Of a DNA stretch of 64,000 nt, positions 35,819 through 46,000 are shown in pieces. Source of the stretch: Egicoccus sp. AB-alg6-2 (GTDB lineage Bacteria > Actinomycetota > Nitriliruptoria > Nitriliruptorales > Nitriliruptoraceae); the NCBI RefSeq assembly GCF_041821025.1, contig NZ_JBGUAY010000004.1, forward strand, positions 310,001 to 374,000. Reading direction: 5' to 3'. Both the position numbers and the translations under genes were made by a program. The notes beneath the pieces were generated by a model that worked only from the letters and a program-made list of their open reading frames with translations, was not told the origin of the DNA and searched no databases. Every line of letters begins with the position of its first letter. The first letter of the stretch is position 1.

Positions 35819-38133
35819 GCGGGCGCGGCACCGTCCTCGCGACGGCCGTTCTGCTGCTGGTCCTGAGCACGCTGCCCGCCTACGCCCGGGTCTTCGAAGA
35901 CGGCGCGTGGCGGGGCCCCGTGGTGTTCGCGAGCCTGCTGGCCCTGGCGTCCGCCGTGGCACTGCGGGCGCTGCGCGTGCCGTGGTGGGGTGCGCTGCTG
36001 GTGTCGGCCGCCGGGCTGACGATGCTGACCTACGTGTTGCACCTGCCGCCCGGCCCCCTGGTGCCCGGCAGCGAGCAACTCGACCAGGCGCAGGCCCTGT
36101 TCGCGTCGGCCGTGGTCGAGTTGCGCGACACGCCGAGCCCGGCACCGGTCCTTCCGGGCCTGCTGCTGCTGCTCACGTCGGGCTTCTGGGTCGTGACGCA
36201 CGTCGCCCACGAGGTCGTCGTCCGTTGGCGGCGCACCGGCCTGGGCATCGTCCCCGTGCTCACGCTGTGGGCCGTGCCACTGGCGATCACGTCGGGAGCG
36301 GGACGCACGTGGGCCGTAGCGGCGCCCTTCCTGGCCGCCGCCGCCTTGCTGCTGCTGCTGTCGGCACCCGATGCCCTCCCGGCCGCCGCCGACCGGCTGC
36401 CGCGTGCCTCCAGCAGCGGGGTGGCGGTGGGTGCGACGGCCGTGGCCGCCGCGCTCGTGCTCCCCGGCATCCTGCCGGGATACGGCGCCGAAGCCTGGGT
36501 CGACATCGCCGGCGGCTCCGATCCCCGCGGATACCAGCCCATCGTCGACGTGGCCGAACGGCTGAAGCTGCCCGACGACCGCGACGTGCTACGGGTGCGC
36601 AGCGAGCGGCGCACCTACCTGCGGCTGGCCGGACTCGACAGCTTCGACGGCTTCACCTGGCGGCTGGGACCGGCCGGCGAGGGGTCCTACCAGCCCGACC
36701 CGAGCGCGTTGTTCTCCGCGCGCGACGTGCTCCCGCCCGAGGCCGAGGCGGCCCGCTCCGAGCCGCTGTTCGTCGACGTCGAGGTCCTCGAGCTCGAGAA
36801 CATCTACGTGCCGGTCCCCTACCAGCCCGTGCAGGTGCTCGGACCCCAGCGAAACGAGATGGTGTGGTCCACCGAGGGCGGGTTCCTCGCCACGTGGGAC
36901 ACCGTCGACGGCGAATTGGCGGGCGAACCGCGCGTCGGGGTCCGCGAGGGGGTCAGCTACCGCGTCCAGGCCTCCCGCCCGTCGCCGAGCTACGAGGAGC
37001 TGTCGCAGGTCACCGTCGACGACGCGCAACGCCAGCGCCTGACGCAACTGCCCCGGGAGTACGAGCGACTGCGGAGCCAGGCCGAGCAGGTGTACGAGGC
37101 GGCGGGCGCCGAGACGATGGTCGACCGCGCCCTCGCGCTGCAGGAGTGGTTCATCGGCGAGGACGGCGGGTTCACCTACGACCTCGACGTGCCCGCGTTG
37201 CGCGGCGACCAGGCCCTGGAGCGGTTCGTGCTCGAGGACAAGGTCGGCTACTGCGAGTACTTCGCGACGGCGATGGCGGTCATGCTGCGCGAGACCGGCA
37301 TCCCGGCGCGGGTCGCCGTCGGTTTCCTGCCGGGACGCCTGTCCCAACCGGCCGACCCGGAGCGCGGCCGCGAGGTGGACGAGTACACGGTCTCCACCCG
37401 CGACGCGCACGCCTGGGTCGAGGTGCTCTTCCCCGGTTACGGCTGGATCACCTTCGAACCGACCCCGCGGGACGACCGCACGCAGATGGTGCCGCGCGAG
37501 GAGGACCTGCTCCCCCTCGAGAACGAGCGCGAGCGCGCGGCCCGCGAGCGCGCCGAAGCCGGGCAGGACAACCCCGACCGCAACCCCGTACAACCCGACG
37601 GGCTGCCGCTTCCGGAAGCGGACACCAACCCGCAGGCGCAGGCGCCCTCGGGCGGGACCCAGCCGGACCGCGCACCGCTCTGGCCACTGGCGCTGCTGGC
37701 GCTGGGACTGGTGGCGGTCGCGGGCGTGACGGTGCGGTCCCAGCGGGCACGGGCACCGGCGCACGACGCCGCGCCCGAGCAGCGGGTACTGGCCGCCCAA
37801 CGGCAGGTCCTGGCCACCGCGGCGTCGTTCGGGCTGGTCCGTCGCCCGTCCGAGACGACCCCGGAGCTGATCCGGCGCTGGCAGGCCGAGGTCCGCATCG
37901 GGAACGAGGGCACCCGCTTCGCCGCACTCGCCCAGCGGGCGGCGTTCGGTGGCGAGATCGCTCCCGAGGACGCCGAGGATGCCGAAACGCTCGCGGCGCG
38001 ACTCTCCGAGGACCTCCGTACGTCGGTCGACACCCGGGGGCGCGTACTGGCGCCGCTTCGGGTGCCGTTCGTGGAGGGCATGAGCCGGACCCGCGAGCTG
38101 GTGGGCGCCGCCCGGGACCGCTTGGGCGGCTGA
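35815..38133 (+). CDS. membrane transglutaminase-like protein (DUF3488/TgpA type)
   Basis: 772-aa protein. About six N-terminal membrane helices (residues 1-215, DUF3488-like), an extracytoplasmic region with a papain-like transglutaminase core, one further helix (about 620-640) and a cytoplasmic DUF4129-like tail. The catalytic Cys is C480 (GYCEYFATAMA), the His H532 (RDAHAWVEV). The third position is E548 in FEPTP, where classical transglutaminases have Asp; Glu is common in this bacterial subfamily. GTG 35815 overlaps the DUF58 gene by 4 nt. Protein modification at the cell surface or protease-like activity is inferred only. Confidence 0.9.
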   Translation: MSGRGTVLATAVLLLVLSTLPAYARVFEDGAWRGPVVFASLLALASAVALRALRVPWWGALLVSAAGLTMLTYVLHLPPGPLVPGSEQLDQAQALFASAVVELRDTPSPAPVLPGLLLLLTSGFWVVTHVAHEVVVRWRRTGLGIVPVLTLWAVPLAITSGAGRTWAVAAPFLAAAALLLLLSAPDALPAAADRLPRASSSGVAVGATAVAAALVLPGILPGYGAEAWVDIAGGSDPRGYQPIVDVAERLKLPDDRDVLRVRSERRTYLRLAGLDSFDGFTWRLGPAGEGSYQPDPSALFSARDVLPPEAEAARSEPLFVDVEVLELENIYVPVPYQPVQVLGPQRNEMVWSTEGGFLATWDTVDGELAGEPRVGVREGVSYRVQASRPSPSYEELSQVTVDDAQRQRLTQLPREYERLRSQAEQVYEAAGAETMVDRALALQEWFIGEDGGFTYDLDVPALRGDQALERFVLEDKVGYCEYFATAMAVMLRETGIPARVAVGFLPGRLSQPADPERGREVDEYTVSTRDAHAWVEVLFPGYGWITFEPTPRDDRTQMVPREEDLLPLENERERAARERAEAGQDNPDRNPVQPDGLPLPEADTNPQAQAPSGGTQPDRAPLWPLALLALGLVAVAGVTVRSQRARAPAHDAAPEQRVLAAQRQVLATAASFGLVRRPSETTPELIRRWQAEVRIGNEGTRFAALAQRAAFGGEIAPEDAEDAETLAARLSEDLRTSVDTRGRVLAPLRVPFVEGMSRTRELVGAARDRLGG

Positions 38134-38154
38134 GCGAGCCGCCTCGACGGCTGG

Positions 38155-38191
38155 TGACCACGGCGCGGGCCGCGCGGGTGCGGCGTGGTCA
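38155..38191. terminator. convergent-end hairpin
   Basis: TGACCAC (38155-38161) pairs perfectly with GTGGTCA (38185-38191) around a GC-rich loop, between the transglutaminase gene and the convergent DUF3040 gene, whose stop codon lies in the right arm. A second small hairpin (AGCCG with CGGCT, 38137-38152) precedes it. No U-tract. Confidence 0.4.
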
Positions 38192-38497
38192 GCCGGCCTC
38201 GTCCGGCGGAACCGGTGCCGGCGTCGGCGTCTCGGGTCGCTCGCGAATGGCCGTCGCGCCGAGAAGAATCGCACCGAGCAACAGGGCCATGCCGACTGCG
38301 CCGAAAGCGATGTTGAACGTCAGCCCGATCAGGGAGAGCACGCCGACGACAGCCATCGCGACGGCGAGTCGCAGCCGGAGGGTCCGCGACGGCCCGGTGC
38401 GACGACGTCGCGCCCGGGCAACGAAACGAGGATCCTCGGCGGCGAGCTGGCGCTCGATCTCCGCGAGGATCCGCTCCTCGTGCTCCGACAACGGCAT
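38189..38497 (-). CDS. DUF3040 membrane protein
   Basis: 102-aa actinobacterial protein of unknown function. The conserved N-terminus MPLSEHEERILAEIERQL with EDPRF identifies DUF3040 and fixes the start at ATG 38497. Two transmembrane helices (about 44-62 and 65-82) follow an Arg-rich stretch. A short Pro/Glu tail ends the protein. In other actinobacteria these genes often sit near dinB or division genes, and a dinB gene lies about 1 kb away here. Confidence 0.88.
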   Translation of the reverse strand: MPLSEHEERILAEIERQLAAEDPRFVARARRRRTGPSRTLRLRLAVAMAVVGVLSLIGLTFNIAFGAVGMALLLGAILLGATAIRERPETPTPAPVPPDEAG

Positions 38498-38676
38498 GTG
38501 GGTTCCACGTGACCGACAGTGGGGAGAATGTACCGACGGCCCGCAGGCGGTGCACCCCGACGAGTGGCCGATGCGCGCCCATCCCCCGTGCCGGTCTCCG
38601 CCATCGCGCGCGGACCATCCGGCCGCCGCTCGACTCCGGCGGTCGGCGCCCCCCAGGCGCCGCACCCGCAGCGGCG

Positions 38677-39453
38677 TCAGGCGCCGACGAACACGGCCGG
38701 CCGCCTCTGGAGCCGAGCGGTCACGGCCTCGGTGAAGTCGGGTCCCGTGATGCAGGCGACCTGCGCCTGTGCCTCGGCGGCGAGCGCCTCGTCGCGCCCC
38801 CGTCCGAGGTTCTCCCGCAGCAGGCGTGGCGCACGCCGCAGCGCGCCGGGACCAGCGGCGAGCCGGGCCGCGAACTCGTGCGCCTGCCCGCGCGGGTCGT
38901 CGTTACCGAGGGCGACCTCGGCCAGCCCGATGGCCAGCGCCTCCTCGGCCGCCACCGTGCGGGCGGTGAGCGTCAGCTCCGTGGCGCGCCCGAGGCCGAG
39001 CAATCGCGGCAGACGCCAGGTTCCGCCGAGGTCGGGCACCAGGCCCCAGTCGGCCTCCTTGACCGCCAGCTGCGCCGAGGGCGCCACCGCACGCAGGTGG
39101 CACGCGATGGCGAGCTGGATCCCGGCGCCGTAGCAGTACCCCTCGATGGCGGCCACCGTCGGCTTGTCGAGGTCCTCGTAGGCGGTGAACGCGGCCTGCA
39201 GCCGGGCGATGAACGCCGACTCGACGCCGTCGCCGATCTGGTCGCCGAACACGCCGACGTCGATGCCGGCCGAGAAGACCCCGCCGTCCCCCGCGACCAG
39301 CACCGCGCCGACAGCCGGGTCCGCCGCGGCCTGCTCGGCGTGCTCGTGCAGCTGGTCGAACACGGCCACGCTCATGGCGTTGCGCTTGTCGGGGCGCCGG
39401 ATGGTCACGTGCGCCACCGCCTCGTGCACCTCGTACGTCACGACCTCGCCCAC
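38677..39453 (-). CDS. enoyl-CoA hydratase/isomerase family protein (crotonase fold)
   Basis: 258-aa crotonase-fold enzyme of acyl-CoA metabolism. The oxyanion-hole segments (FSAGIDVGVFGD, IEGYCYGAGIQLAIAC) are intact. The active-site stretch VKEADWGLVPDLGGTWRLP has Glu in KEAD and Asp in VPD, the spacing seen in delta(3,5),delta(2,4)-dienoyl-CoA isomerases rather than in a two-glutamate hydratase. Isomerase activity is thus the better guess. GTG 39453 has GGGAGG 6 nt upstream, and TACGCT (39507-39502) is a likely -10. Confidence 0.85.
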   Translation of the reverse strand: MGEVVTYEVHEAVAHVTIRRPDKRNAMSVAVFDQLHEHAEQAAADPAVGAVLVAGDGGVFSAGIDVGVFGDQIGDGVESAFIARLQAAFTAYEDLDKPTVAAIEGYCYGAGIQLAIACHLRAVAPSAQLAVKEADWGLVPDLGGTWRLPRLLGLGRATELTLTARTVAAEEALAIGLAEVALGNDDPRGQAHEFAARLAAGPGALRRAPRLLRENLGRGRDEALAAEAQAQVACITGPDFTEAVTARLQRRPAVFVGA

Positions 39454-39537
39454 AAGACGCCTCCCGTTCTCGCCTACCCGCCCGCACGTCGCGGGGCCGT
39501 CAGCGTAGGAGCCGGCTGCTGCGGCGCCCCGCCACGC

Positions 39538-40806
39538 TCACGCGTCGTCGAGGCGGCGGTCCTCCGCGGTCGGTGCGGCCTCGGGTTCCTCCTCGTCGAG
39601 CAGTGCGGCGTAGGACACGCCGATGCCACGGAAGCGTTCGGCGACGCTGTCGGCCACACGTTCGACGTCCTCCCAGCGGCGGTCGCCCCACGCCGCCGAC
39701 TCCTCGCCGGCGTCCAGGGGGAACAACTCCGTCGGGGCGTCGAGCGCGAGTTGGCGGGCCGCGTCGCCGTCCCCGAGGTTGGAGACGCCGACCCCGAGCA
39801 ACCGGACCCGTGCGCGCTCGAGGCGCAGGCCGTCGAGGAGGCCGCCGGCCACGGTGACCAGGTCGTGGGTCCGATCGGTCGGCGCCCGCAGCGTGGACGA
39901 GCGCGTCACGGTCTCGAAGGAACCGAACCTCACCTTCAGCGTGATCGTGCGTCCCGAGAGTCCGGCCTTGCGCAGGCGCCGGCCCACCTTCTCGCACAGC
40001 CGCAGCAGCTGCCGGCGCAGGACGTCGGGGTCGTCGATGTCCTCGTCGTAGGTCTGTTCGGCGGACACCGAGCGGGTCGGGTTGACGGGGGTGACCGACC
40101 GCGGGTCCTCACCCCTCGCCAGGCGGTGCAGGTGGGTTCCCGTCACGTCGCCCACGACCCGCTGCAGCGTCCGCAGGTCGGCGTCGGCGACCTGGCCCAC
40201 CGTCGTGAACCCGTAGTCGGCCAGCCGCTCGACGGTCTTCGGTCCGGCCCCCCACAGCTCCGCGACGGGCAGGGGCCGCAGGCGGTCACCGACCTCGGCG
40301 GCGGGCCAGTGCAACAGCCCGTCCGGTTTCGCCCTGGCCGAGAGCAGCTTCGCGACCGACTTCGTCGGGCCGATCCCGACGGAGCACGGCAGCGCCAACT
40401 GTTCGCGGACGTCGGCGCGGATCCGCTGTCCGATCTCGGTCGGCGAGCCGAACAGGCGGACCGCGCCGGCGACGTCGAGGAAGGCCTCGTCCAGCGAGAG
40501 CGGCTCCACCAGCGGGGTGTAGTCCCGCAGGATCGACATCACCTGTCGCGAGACCTGGCGGTAGACCTCGAACCGATGTCGGGCGACGACCAGGTCCGGG
40601 CACAGCCGCCGGGCGCGGACCATGGGCATGGCGCTGCGGACGCCGAACCGGCGTGCCTCGTAGGAGGCGGCGGCGACGACGCCGCGGTTGCCCGCTCCAC
40701 CGACCACGACCGGGCGACCGCGCAACGACGGGTCGTCCCGCTGCTCCACCGAGGCGAAGAAGGCGTCCATGTCGACGTGCAGGATCGGTTCGGTGACGAC
40801 CGACAC
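39538..40806 (-). CDS. dinB: DNA polymerase IV (Y family)
   Basis: Translesion polymerase of 422 aa. The catalytic carboxylates are D12 in HVDMDAFFASVE and D106-E107 in SLDEAFLDV. The thumb helix-hairpin-helix (LWGAGPKTVERLADYGF) and little-finger domain are complete. A C-terminal acidic tail without a clear clamp-binding QLxLF sequence follows. GTG 40806 has GGAGG 6 nt upstream. The frame continues above it, through the LexA box, but is non-coding there. The upstream LexA box makes it an SOS gene, in line with the dnaE2 locus 6 kb away. Confidence 0.94.
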   Translation of the reverse strand: MSVVTEPILHVDMDAFFASVEQRDDPSLRGRPVVVGGAGNRGVVAAASYEARRFGVRSAMPMVRARRLCPDLVVARHRFEVYRQVSRQVMSILRDYTPLVEPLSLDEAFLDVAGAVRLFGSPTEIGQRIRADVREQLALPCSVGIGPTKSVAKLLSARAKPDGLLHWPAAEVGDRLRPLPVAELWGAGPKTVERLADYGFTTVGQVADADLRTLQRVVGDVTGTHLHRLARGEDPRSVTPVNPTRSVSAEQTYDEDIDDPDVLRRQLLRLCEKVGRRLRKAGLSGRTITLKVRFGSFETVTRSSTLRAPTDRTHDLVTVAGGLLDGLRLERARVRLLGVGVSNLGDGDAARQLALDAPTELFPLDAGEESAAWGDRRWEDVERVADSVAERFRGIGVSYAALLDEEEPEAAPTAEDRRLDDA

Positions 40807-40842
40807 CTCACACCTCCGGCCCAGCGGCCCGTGACCACACGA

Positions 40843-40858
40843 TCGAACGGACGTTCGC
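40843..40858. promoter_or_regulatory. LexA (SOS) box of dinB
   Basis: TCGAACGGACGTTCGC matches the Gram-positive LexA operator TCGAAC-N4-GTTCGA at 11 of 12 fixed positions. It covers the predicted dinB transcript start: TACGCT (40870-40865) is the -10 just upstream on the dinB strand. It lies 36 nt above the GTG start. Confidence 0.85.
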
Positions 40859-40943
40859 TGCCGCAGCGTAGCCTCCCGGCGACCCGTGCCCGAGGCGACC
40901 CGCAACGGGATCGGTGGCGTGACCTGCCATCGTGAACGATCAC

Positions 40944-40949
40944 TAACAT
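40944..40949 (+). promoter_or_regulatory. -10 candidate for the VOC gene
   Basis: TAACAT, with a predicted transcript start near 40956 and a leader of under 20 nt. Lies in the dinB/VOC divergent gap. Confidence 0.35.
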
Positions 40950-40973
40950 GCCGTCGTCGTCGTCTCCGAGGTC

Positions 40974-41729
40974 GTGCCCGCCGTGCCCATCGCCACCGTC
41001 CCCGACCACGTCGCGGTCGCCGTCCCCGACATCGAGGCTGCCGCGGAGCGCTGGCACGACCAGCTCGGCGGGGGCTGGGTCGGTCCCCGCTTCCCGGTGG
41101 CCCACGCCGGCTTTGCGACCCGTCAGTTGCGGTACGCCGGTGGAGCGAAGCTCGAACTGCTCGAACCGACGACCCCGGACGGCTTCGCGGCCCACTTCCT
41201 CGCCCGCTTCGGGGCCCGGATCCACCACGTCACCCTGAAGGTCGCGGCGCTGCTGCCGGCGGTCGAGCGTCTGCGGGCCGAGGGGCTCGACGTCGTGGAC
41301 GTCTTCGCGGAGGGCGACGTCTGGCACGAGGGCTTCCTGCGCCCCTCGCAGGTCGGCGGGCTGATCGTGCAGGTCGCGTGGAGCGGCCGCAGCGACACCG
41401 AATGGGCCCAACTGGCCGGGCTCGAACCCGAGCCGCCGGCCCAGGGTGCCGCCCGGCTGCTGGGTCCCACGCTCATGCATCCCTCACCGACCACGGCCGC
41501 CGACGTCTGGCGGCGACTGGGTGCCGAGGTCGACGGCGACGACGACGGGGTGCGCGTGCGCTGGCCAGACGCGCCGCTGGACGTCGAGATCGTGCCGGGT
41601 GCGACCGCCGGCCCGGTGGGCCTGAGATTCCAGAGCGTGCCGATGTCGGCGGACGCGGCGGGCGACCACCCGCCGGGCGAGGACGCCGTCGCCGGTCCCC
41701 CGGTCCTCGTCCCGGCCGGTCGCGGCTGA
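40974..41729 (+). CDS. VOC (glyoxalase/dioxygenase fold) family protein
   Basis: 251-aa protein with two VOC-type beta-alpha-beta modules. The first (about 8-110) contains DHVAVAVPDIEAAAERWHDQLGG and IHHVTLKV, much like methylmalonyl-CoA epimerase and glyoxalase I; the second (about 150-230) is more divergent. Metal ligands are likely H12 and H85, but which reaction is catalysed cannot be told. The start is uncertain: GTG 40974 or GTG 40983, neither with a strong ribosome site. The C-terminal tail is Pro/Ala/Gly-rich. Confidence 0.78.
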   Translation: MPAVPIATVPDHVAVAVPDIEAAAERWHDQLGGGWVGPRFPVAHAGFATRQLRYAGGAKLELLEPTTPDGFAAHFLARFGARIHHVTLKVAALLPAVERLRAEGLDVVDVFAEGDVWHEGFLRPSQVGGLIVQVAWSGRSDTEWAQLAGLEPEPPAQGAARLLGPTLMHPSPTTAADVWRRLGAEVDGDDDGVRVRWPDAPLDVEIVPGATAGPVGLRFQSVPMSADAAGDHPPGEDAVAGPPVLVPAGRG

Positions 41730-41777
41730 CCGCCCCGTCGCCGCCCGCCCGCCGTCCGTCCACGTCGCTCGAGGTGG

Positions 41778-42452
41778 TCAGGCGGCCGAGCTGTCGAGCC
41801 CCGCGACCTCGAGGGCCTCCGTGAGGGTGTCGACCACCGGGACTCCCACCGCCTCGAGTTCGGCCCGGGGATGCGAGCCGCCGTCGTAGAGGATGCAGCG
41901 CGCCCCCACGTGGTCGGCGGCCAGCGCATCGTCGATGGCATCGCCGACGACCAGGATCTGGTGGGGGGCGGCGCCGGTCACGGGCAGGACATGACGCAGG
42001 TGGGCTTCGAGGTGCGGCGCCTTCGGTCCACCGCCGGGGCCCCGCAGGCCGTCGATGCGCAGGAAGCGGTCGTCGATGCCCAGCCGCTCCACGAGCGGCA
42101 CGAGCTCACGGTGGCGATACATCGACAGCAGGGACTGCGACCGACCCAGCCGCGCCACCCGGTCGAGCGCCACCTCGGCGTCCACGGCCAGGCGCGCCCG
42201 CTCGAGTGCCGTCGCGTAGCCGTGGTGGTAGACGTCGTCGAGGCGGTCCCACTCGTCGTCGGAGATCGCCCGCTCGAACAGCCGCTCGTAGAAGGTCTTG
42301 ACCGGGCGGGTGTACAGCCGCTGGTAGGTCGCCAGGTCCGTCGGTGGCAGACCGCGGTCGGCGAGGACGGCGTTGAGCGCCTCGACGACCAGCAACTGGT
42401 CGTCGAGCAGCGTGCCGTTCCAGTCCCAGACCAGATGTCGGATGTCGGTCAT
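41778..42452 (-). CDS. HAD-superfamily hydrolase
   Basis: 224-aa HAD hydrolase with an alpha-helical cap. Motif I reads DWNGT (D10, W11, N12), so the usual second aspartate that acts as acid/base is Asn. Motif II lies around LLSMYRHRE, and motif IV is VVGDAIDDALAA with acidic metal ligands. A phosphatase or phosphonatase-like role on a small molecule is expected, and the Asn may alter it. ATG 42452 lacks a ribosome site but has TAGCCT eight nt above it, suggesting a leaderless transcript. Confidence 0.85.
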   Translation of the reverse strand: MTDIRHLVWDWNGTLLDDQLLVVEALNAVLADRGLPPTDLATYQRLYTRPVKTFYERLFERAISDDEWDRLDDVYHHGYATALERARLAVDAEVALDRVARLGRSQSLLSMYRHRELVPLVERLGIDDRFLRIDGLRGPGGGPKAPHLEAHLRHVLPVTGAAPHQILVVGDAIDDALAADHVGARCILYDGGSHPRAELEAVGVPVVDTLTEALEVAGLDSSAA

Positions 42453-42463
42453 GACGGGGCAGG

Positions 42464-42949
42464 CTACTGGTTGCAGGGCACGGGCCCGTCGACGCGGTCG
42501 GCGGCGACGTAGGCGTCCTCGCGGTCATGGCGGCCGTGCCCGTCCCGCGAGTCGTAGCGGGCGATGGCGAGCCCGCGCTCGATCAGCCGGAGACCGGCGT
42601 CCGTGCCGTCCACGTCGAGGTAGCGCAGCAGACGGTCGTAGCGGTCGCGGTCGTCGCGGGCTCCCGCGACCAGGTCCACCTGCCGTCCGTCGACGAGGTC
42701 GGCCATGGCGGCGGCAGCCTCGACGTAGCCGCACTCGCCTCGTTCGGGCGTGTCGATCCCGATCACCCGGATGCGCTCCTCGGTGCCGTCCGCGGCCCGC
42801 ACGTCGACCGTGTCGCCGTCGACCACGTGCACCACCGTCCAGCCAGGTTCGGTCACCGTGGCGTCCCGACCGGCCGGGGGCAGGCAGGCGCTCAGCAGCA
42901 CGCCCATCACGGCCAGGAACGCCAGCACGGCGCTCAGCGTGTCGCGCAT
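42464..42949 (-). CDS. thermonuclease-like (SNase) lipoprotein
   Basis: 161-aa secreted nuclease of the staphylococcal-nuclease fold. The signal peptide ends in the lipobox LLSAC with C22 the lipidated residue, so it should be anchored outside the membrane. VVDGDTVDVRAADG and RVIGIDTPERGECG are the SNase core, and YDRLLRYLDVDGTD-like sequence carries the catalytic Arg. ATG 42949 follows GAGGA by 6 nt. The HAD gene begins 11 nt after its stop. Confidence 0.88.
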   Translation of the reverse strand: MRDTLSAVLAFLAVMGVLLSACLPPAGRDATVTEPGWTVVHVVDGDTVDVRAADGTEERIRVIGIDTPERGECGYVEAAAAMADLVDGRQVDLVAGARDDRDRYDRLLRYLDVDGTDAGLRLIERGLAIARYDSRDGHGRHDREDAYVAADRVDGPVPCNQ

Positions 42950-43065
42950 CCGGCGTCCTCGTCCTCGTCGATCCCCGTCCGGCCCGCCGCAGTGTGCCCG
43001 CCACCCGTGACCCGGACGGGCGCCGCTCCGGCCGCGGGGACGTCGGCGGACAGCGCCCTACGCGG

Positions 43066-46000
43066 TCAGCGGCTGCCGCGACCGAACTCGGAGGCGTACA
43101 GGCCGGCGGGACGGCTGACCGGGCGTTCGTGCGGGGCGGGCGTGCCACGTTCGGCCAGCGCCGCCTCCAACCAGCCCTCCTGCCAGGCCCGCCACAACCG
43201 CGACAGGTCCCAGGCGCGGGTGCCCGTCACGGTCGCACCCATGCGTCCGCGGCGTGACACCCGTCCCTCGGCGACCAGCAGCCAGGCGTGCAGGACGGTC
43301 CAGGCACAGTCGTCGAGGTGACGCTCGAAATAGGTGGTCTGGGTCGTGCCGGTGCGGTCGTCCAACGACAGGAACAGCACCCGCTGTCCGGAGCGCTGCG
43401 CCGGCGACTGCACCGCGACCTTGACCCCGGCGACCCGGACCGTGGACTGGGTCGGCAGCCCCTGCAGGTCGCACGCGCGCACCACCCCCAACGCCTCGAG
43501 CAGCGGCTCGTAGAAGCTGATCACGTGCCGGCTGACGTCCATGCCCGAGACCGCGAGCTCGGCCCGGACCCGGTCGGCCGCCCGGTCCTCGGGCAACTGC
43601 GGGGTGTGATCGGCGTCGAGGTCCATCGCGGTCTGCTCGACCCGGTGGGCGCCGACGGTCGCCGCGGCCCGGCGGCGTCGCCCCGCTCCCGCCCACAGTT
43701 CCTCGACGGCCAGTCGCAGGGCCCGGCGGCCGTTCGGACCACCCCGACGCCCGACCCCGGCGACCTGGTCGAGCGCGCCGACCTCGGCCAGGGCCTCGGT
43801 GGTCGGGCGGGACAGGCCGCCCCGCTCGCGCAGGTCGGCCAGCGAGGTGAAGGGGCGGCCGCCCAGCAGCGCCTCGACCTCGGCGTCGGTGATGCCTCGG
43901 ATGTCCTGCAGGCCGATGCGCACGGCGTAGCGGTAGCCGTTGCCGGCCTCGCCGCTGTCGAACCCGGTCGGCGGCACCGGGCGCGGCACCCGGACGGCCT
44001 TCGGTGCCTTGCCGGACTTGGGGCGTGGCACCTTGCCGGCGGTCACCTCCTCCGGCCAGGTCCAGCCCGGTGGCAGGTGCGGCGCCGGGTCTTCGCCGCG
44101 CTGGACCGCGCGGACGGCGGCGGTCAACCCGAGCAGGTGGTCGGCCAGGCCGCGGTCGACCACCTCGACGGTGTACGGCCCGATCGAGCGGTTGACGTCG
44201 GCGGGCAGCACCGCCACCCCGAACAGGCGGCACTCGTCGAGGATCATCCGGCGCGGGTACATGCCGGGATCGTGGGTGAGCAGGCCCGCGGCGAACTCGG
44301 GGAACACGTGCGCCTTGAGGAACGCCGAGCGGTAGGTCGGCACCGCGAACGCGGCCGCATGTGCCTTGCAGAACCCGAACGAGGCGAACGACGCGACCTG
44401 GTTCCAGATCCGCTCGGCGTCCTCGCGGGTCAGCCCCCGGTCCAGCGCACGGGCCACCACCCAGCCACGGATCGCGGCCAGCTTCCTCGGGTCGGACAAC
44501 TGCCGCCGCAGCAGGTCGGCGTAGGCGAGGTCGCAGCCGGTGATCGCCGCCAGCACCCCCATGACCTGCTCGTGGTAGACGATCACGCCGTGGGTCTCGC
44601 CGAGGACCGGCTCCAGGCACGGGTGCAGGTAGGTGGTTTCCTCCTCGCCGTGCCGGCGGGCGACGTAGGGGGTGACCATGTCGGCCTTGACCGGGCCGGG
44701 ACGGAACAGCGAGATCTCGGTGACGAGGTCGCCGAACCGGTCGGGCTGCAGGCGGCCGAGCAGCTCGCGCTGGCCGGGTGACTCGATCTGGAACATCCCG
44801 ACCGAGTGGGTCGAGCGGATCAGCGCGTAGGTGTCCGCGTCACCGCCCGGGATCGCGTCCATCGACAGCCGGCCCCGGCCGTCCCGTCCCGGCAGCGCCG
44901 GGTCCGCGTCGCGGGTGGCGGGCAGCCCCGCGGTCCCGTCCCCGTTGACCAGGCCGAGGGCGTGGGACATGGCCGACAGCATCCGTACCCCCAGGACGTC
45001 GAGCTTGAGCAGGCCGAGCGCAGCCACGTCGTCCTTGTCGAACTGGCTCATCGAGTAGCCGTGGGCCGAGCGCTCCAACGGCGTGCGCGAGGTCAGGTCG
45101 CGATCGCCGAGCAGGATCCCGCACGGGTGCATCGCGAGGTGGCGTGGGAACCCGTCGATGCGCTCGACCAGGTCGAACAGCCGGGTCAGCTGCCCGGCGT
45201 CGAGACGGCTGTTCTTCAGCTCGGGCAGCCGGTCGACGGCGGTACGCGCGTCGCGGGCACGGGTGTGGTGGAAGCCCTTGGCGACCAGGTCGATCTCCTC
45301 GGGCGGCAGGCCGAGCACCTTGCCGACCTCGCGCACGGCCATGCGGGCCTGGAAGGTCTCGACCATGGCGACGCACGCGGTGCGCTCTTCGCCGTACCGG
45401 GCCATCACCAGGTCGTAGACGTCCTCGCGCCGGTGTGACTCGACGTCGAGGTCGATGTCGGGCAACTCGTCGCGGTAGGGGTTCATGAACCGTTCGAACG
45501 CGAGGTCGTTCGCGATCGGGTCGACGTCGCTGATGCGCAGCGCGTAACAGACCAGGCTGCCGGCGGCCGAGCCGCGACAGGCGATCAGCACGCCGAGTTC
45601 GCGCACGTCGGCGACGATGTCCGACACCGCCAGGAACAGGTCGTGCAGGCCGAGCTGGTCGATCATCGCCAGTTCGTGCTCGAGGCGTTCGCGCACCGCC
45701 GGGGTGATCCGGGTGTAGCGCTGTGCCGCGCCGGACCAGCAGCGCTGGTGCAACTCCCCCGCCGCCACCTCGGCCGACAGTCCCGACAGCCGCGGTACGT
45801 GCAGGCCGCCGAGCCCGAGGTCGACGTCGCAGCCTGTCGCGAGCTCGTGGGCGGCCACCAGCAGGTCGGGGCGTTCCCGGAACCGTTCGTGCTGGTCGGC
45901 GGCGCTGGTGAACCACGCCTCGGCGGTGGCACGACCGAGATGGTGACGACCCAACGGCACCTGCTGGCGCACACAACGCAGCACGTCGGCGACCGCGGCG

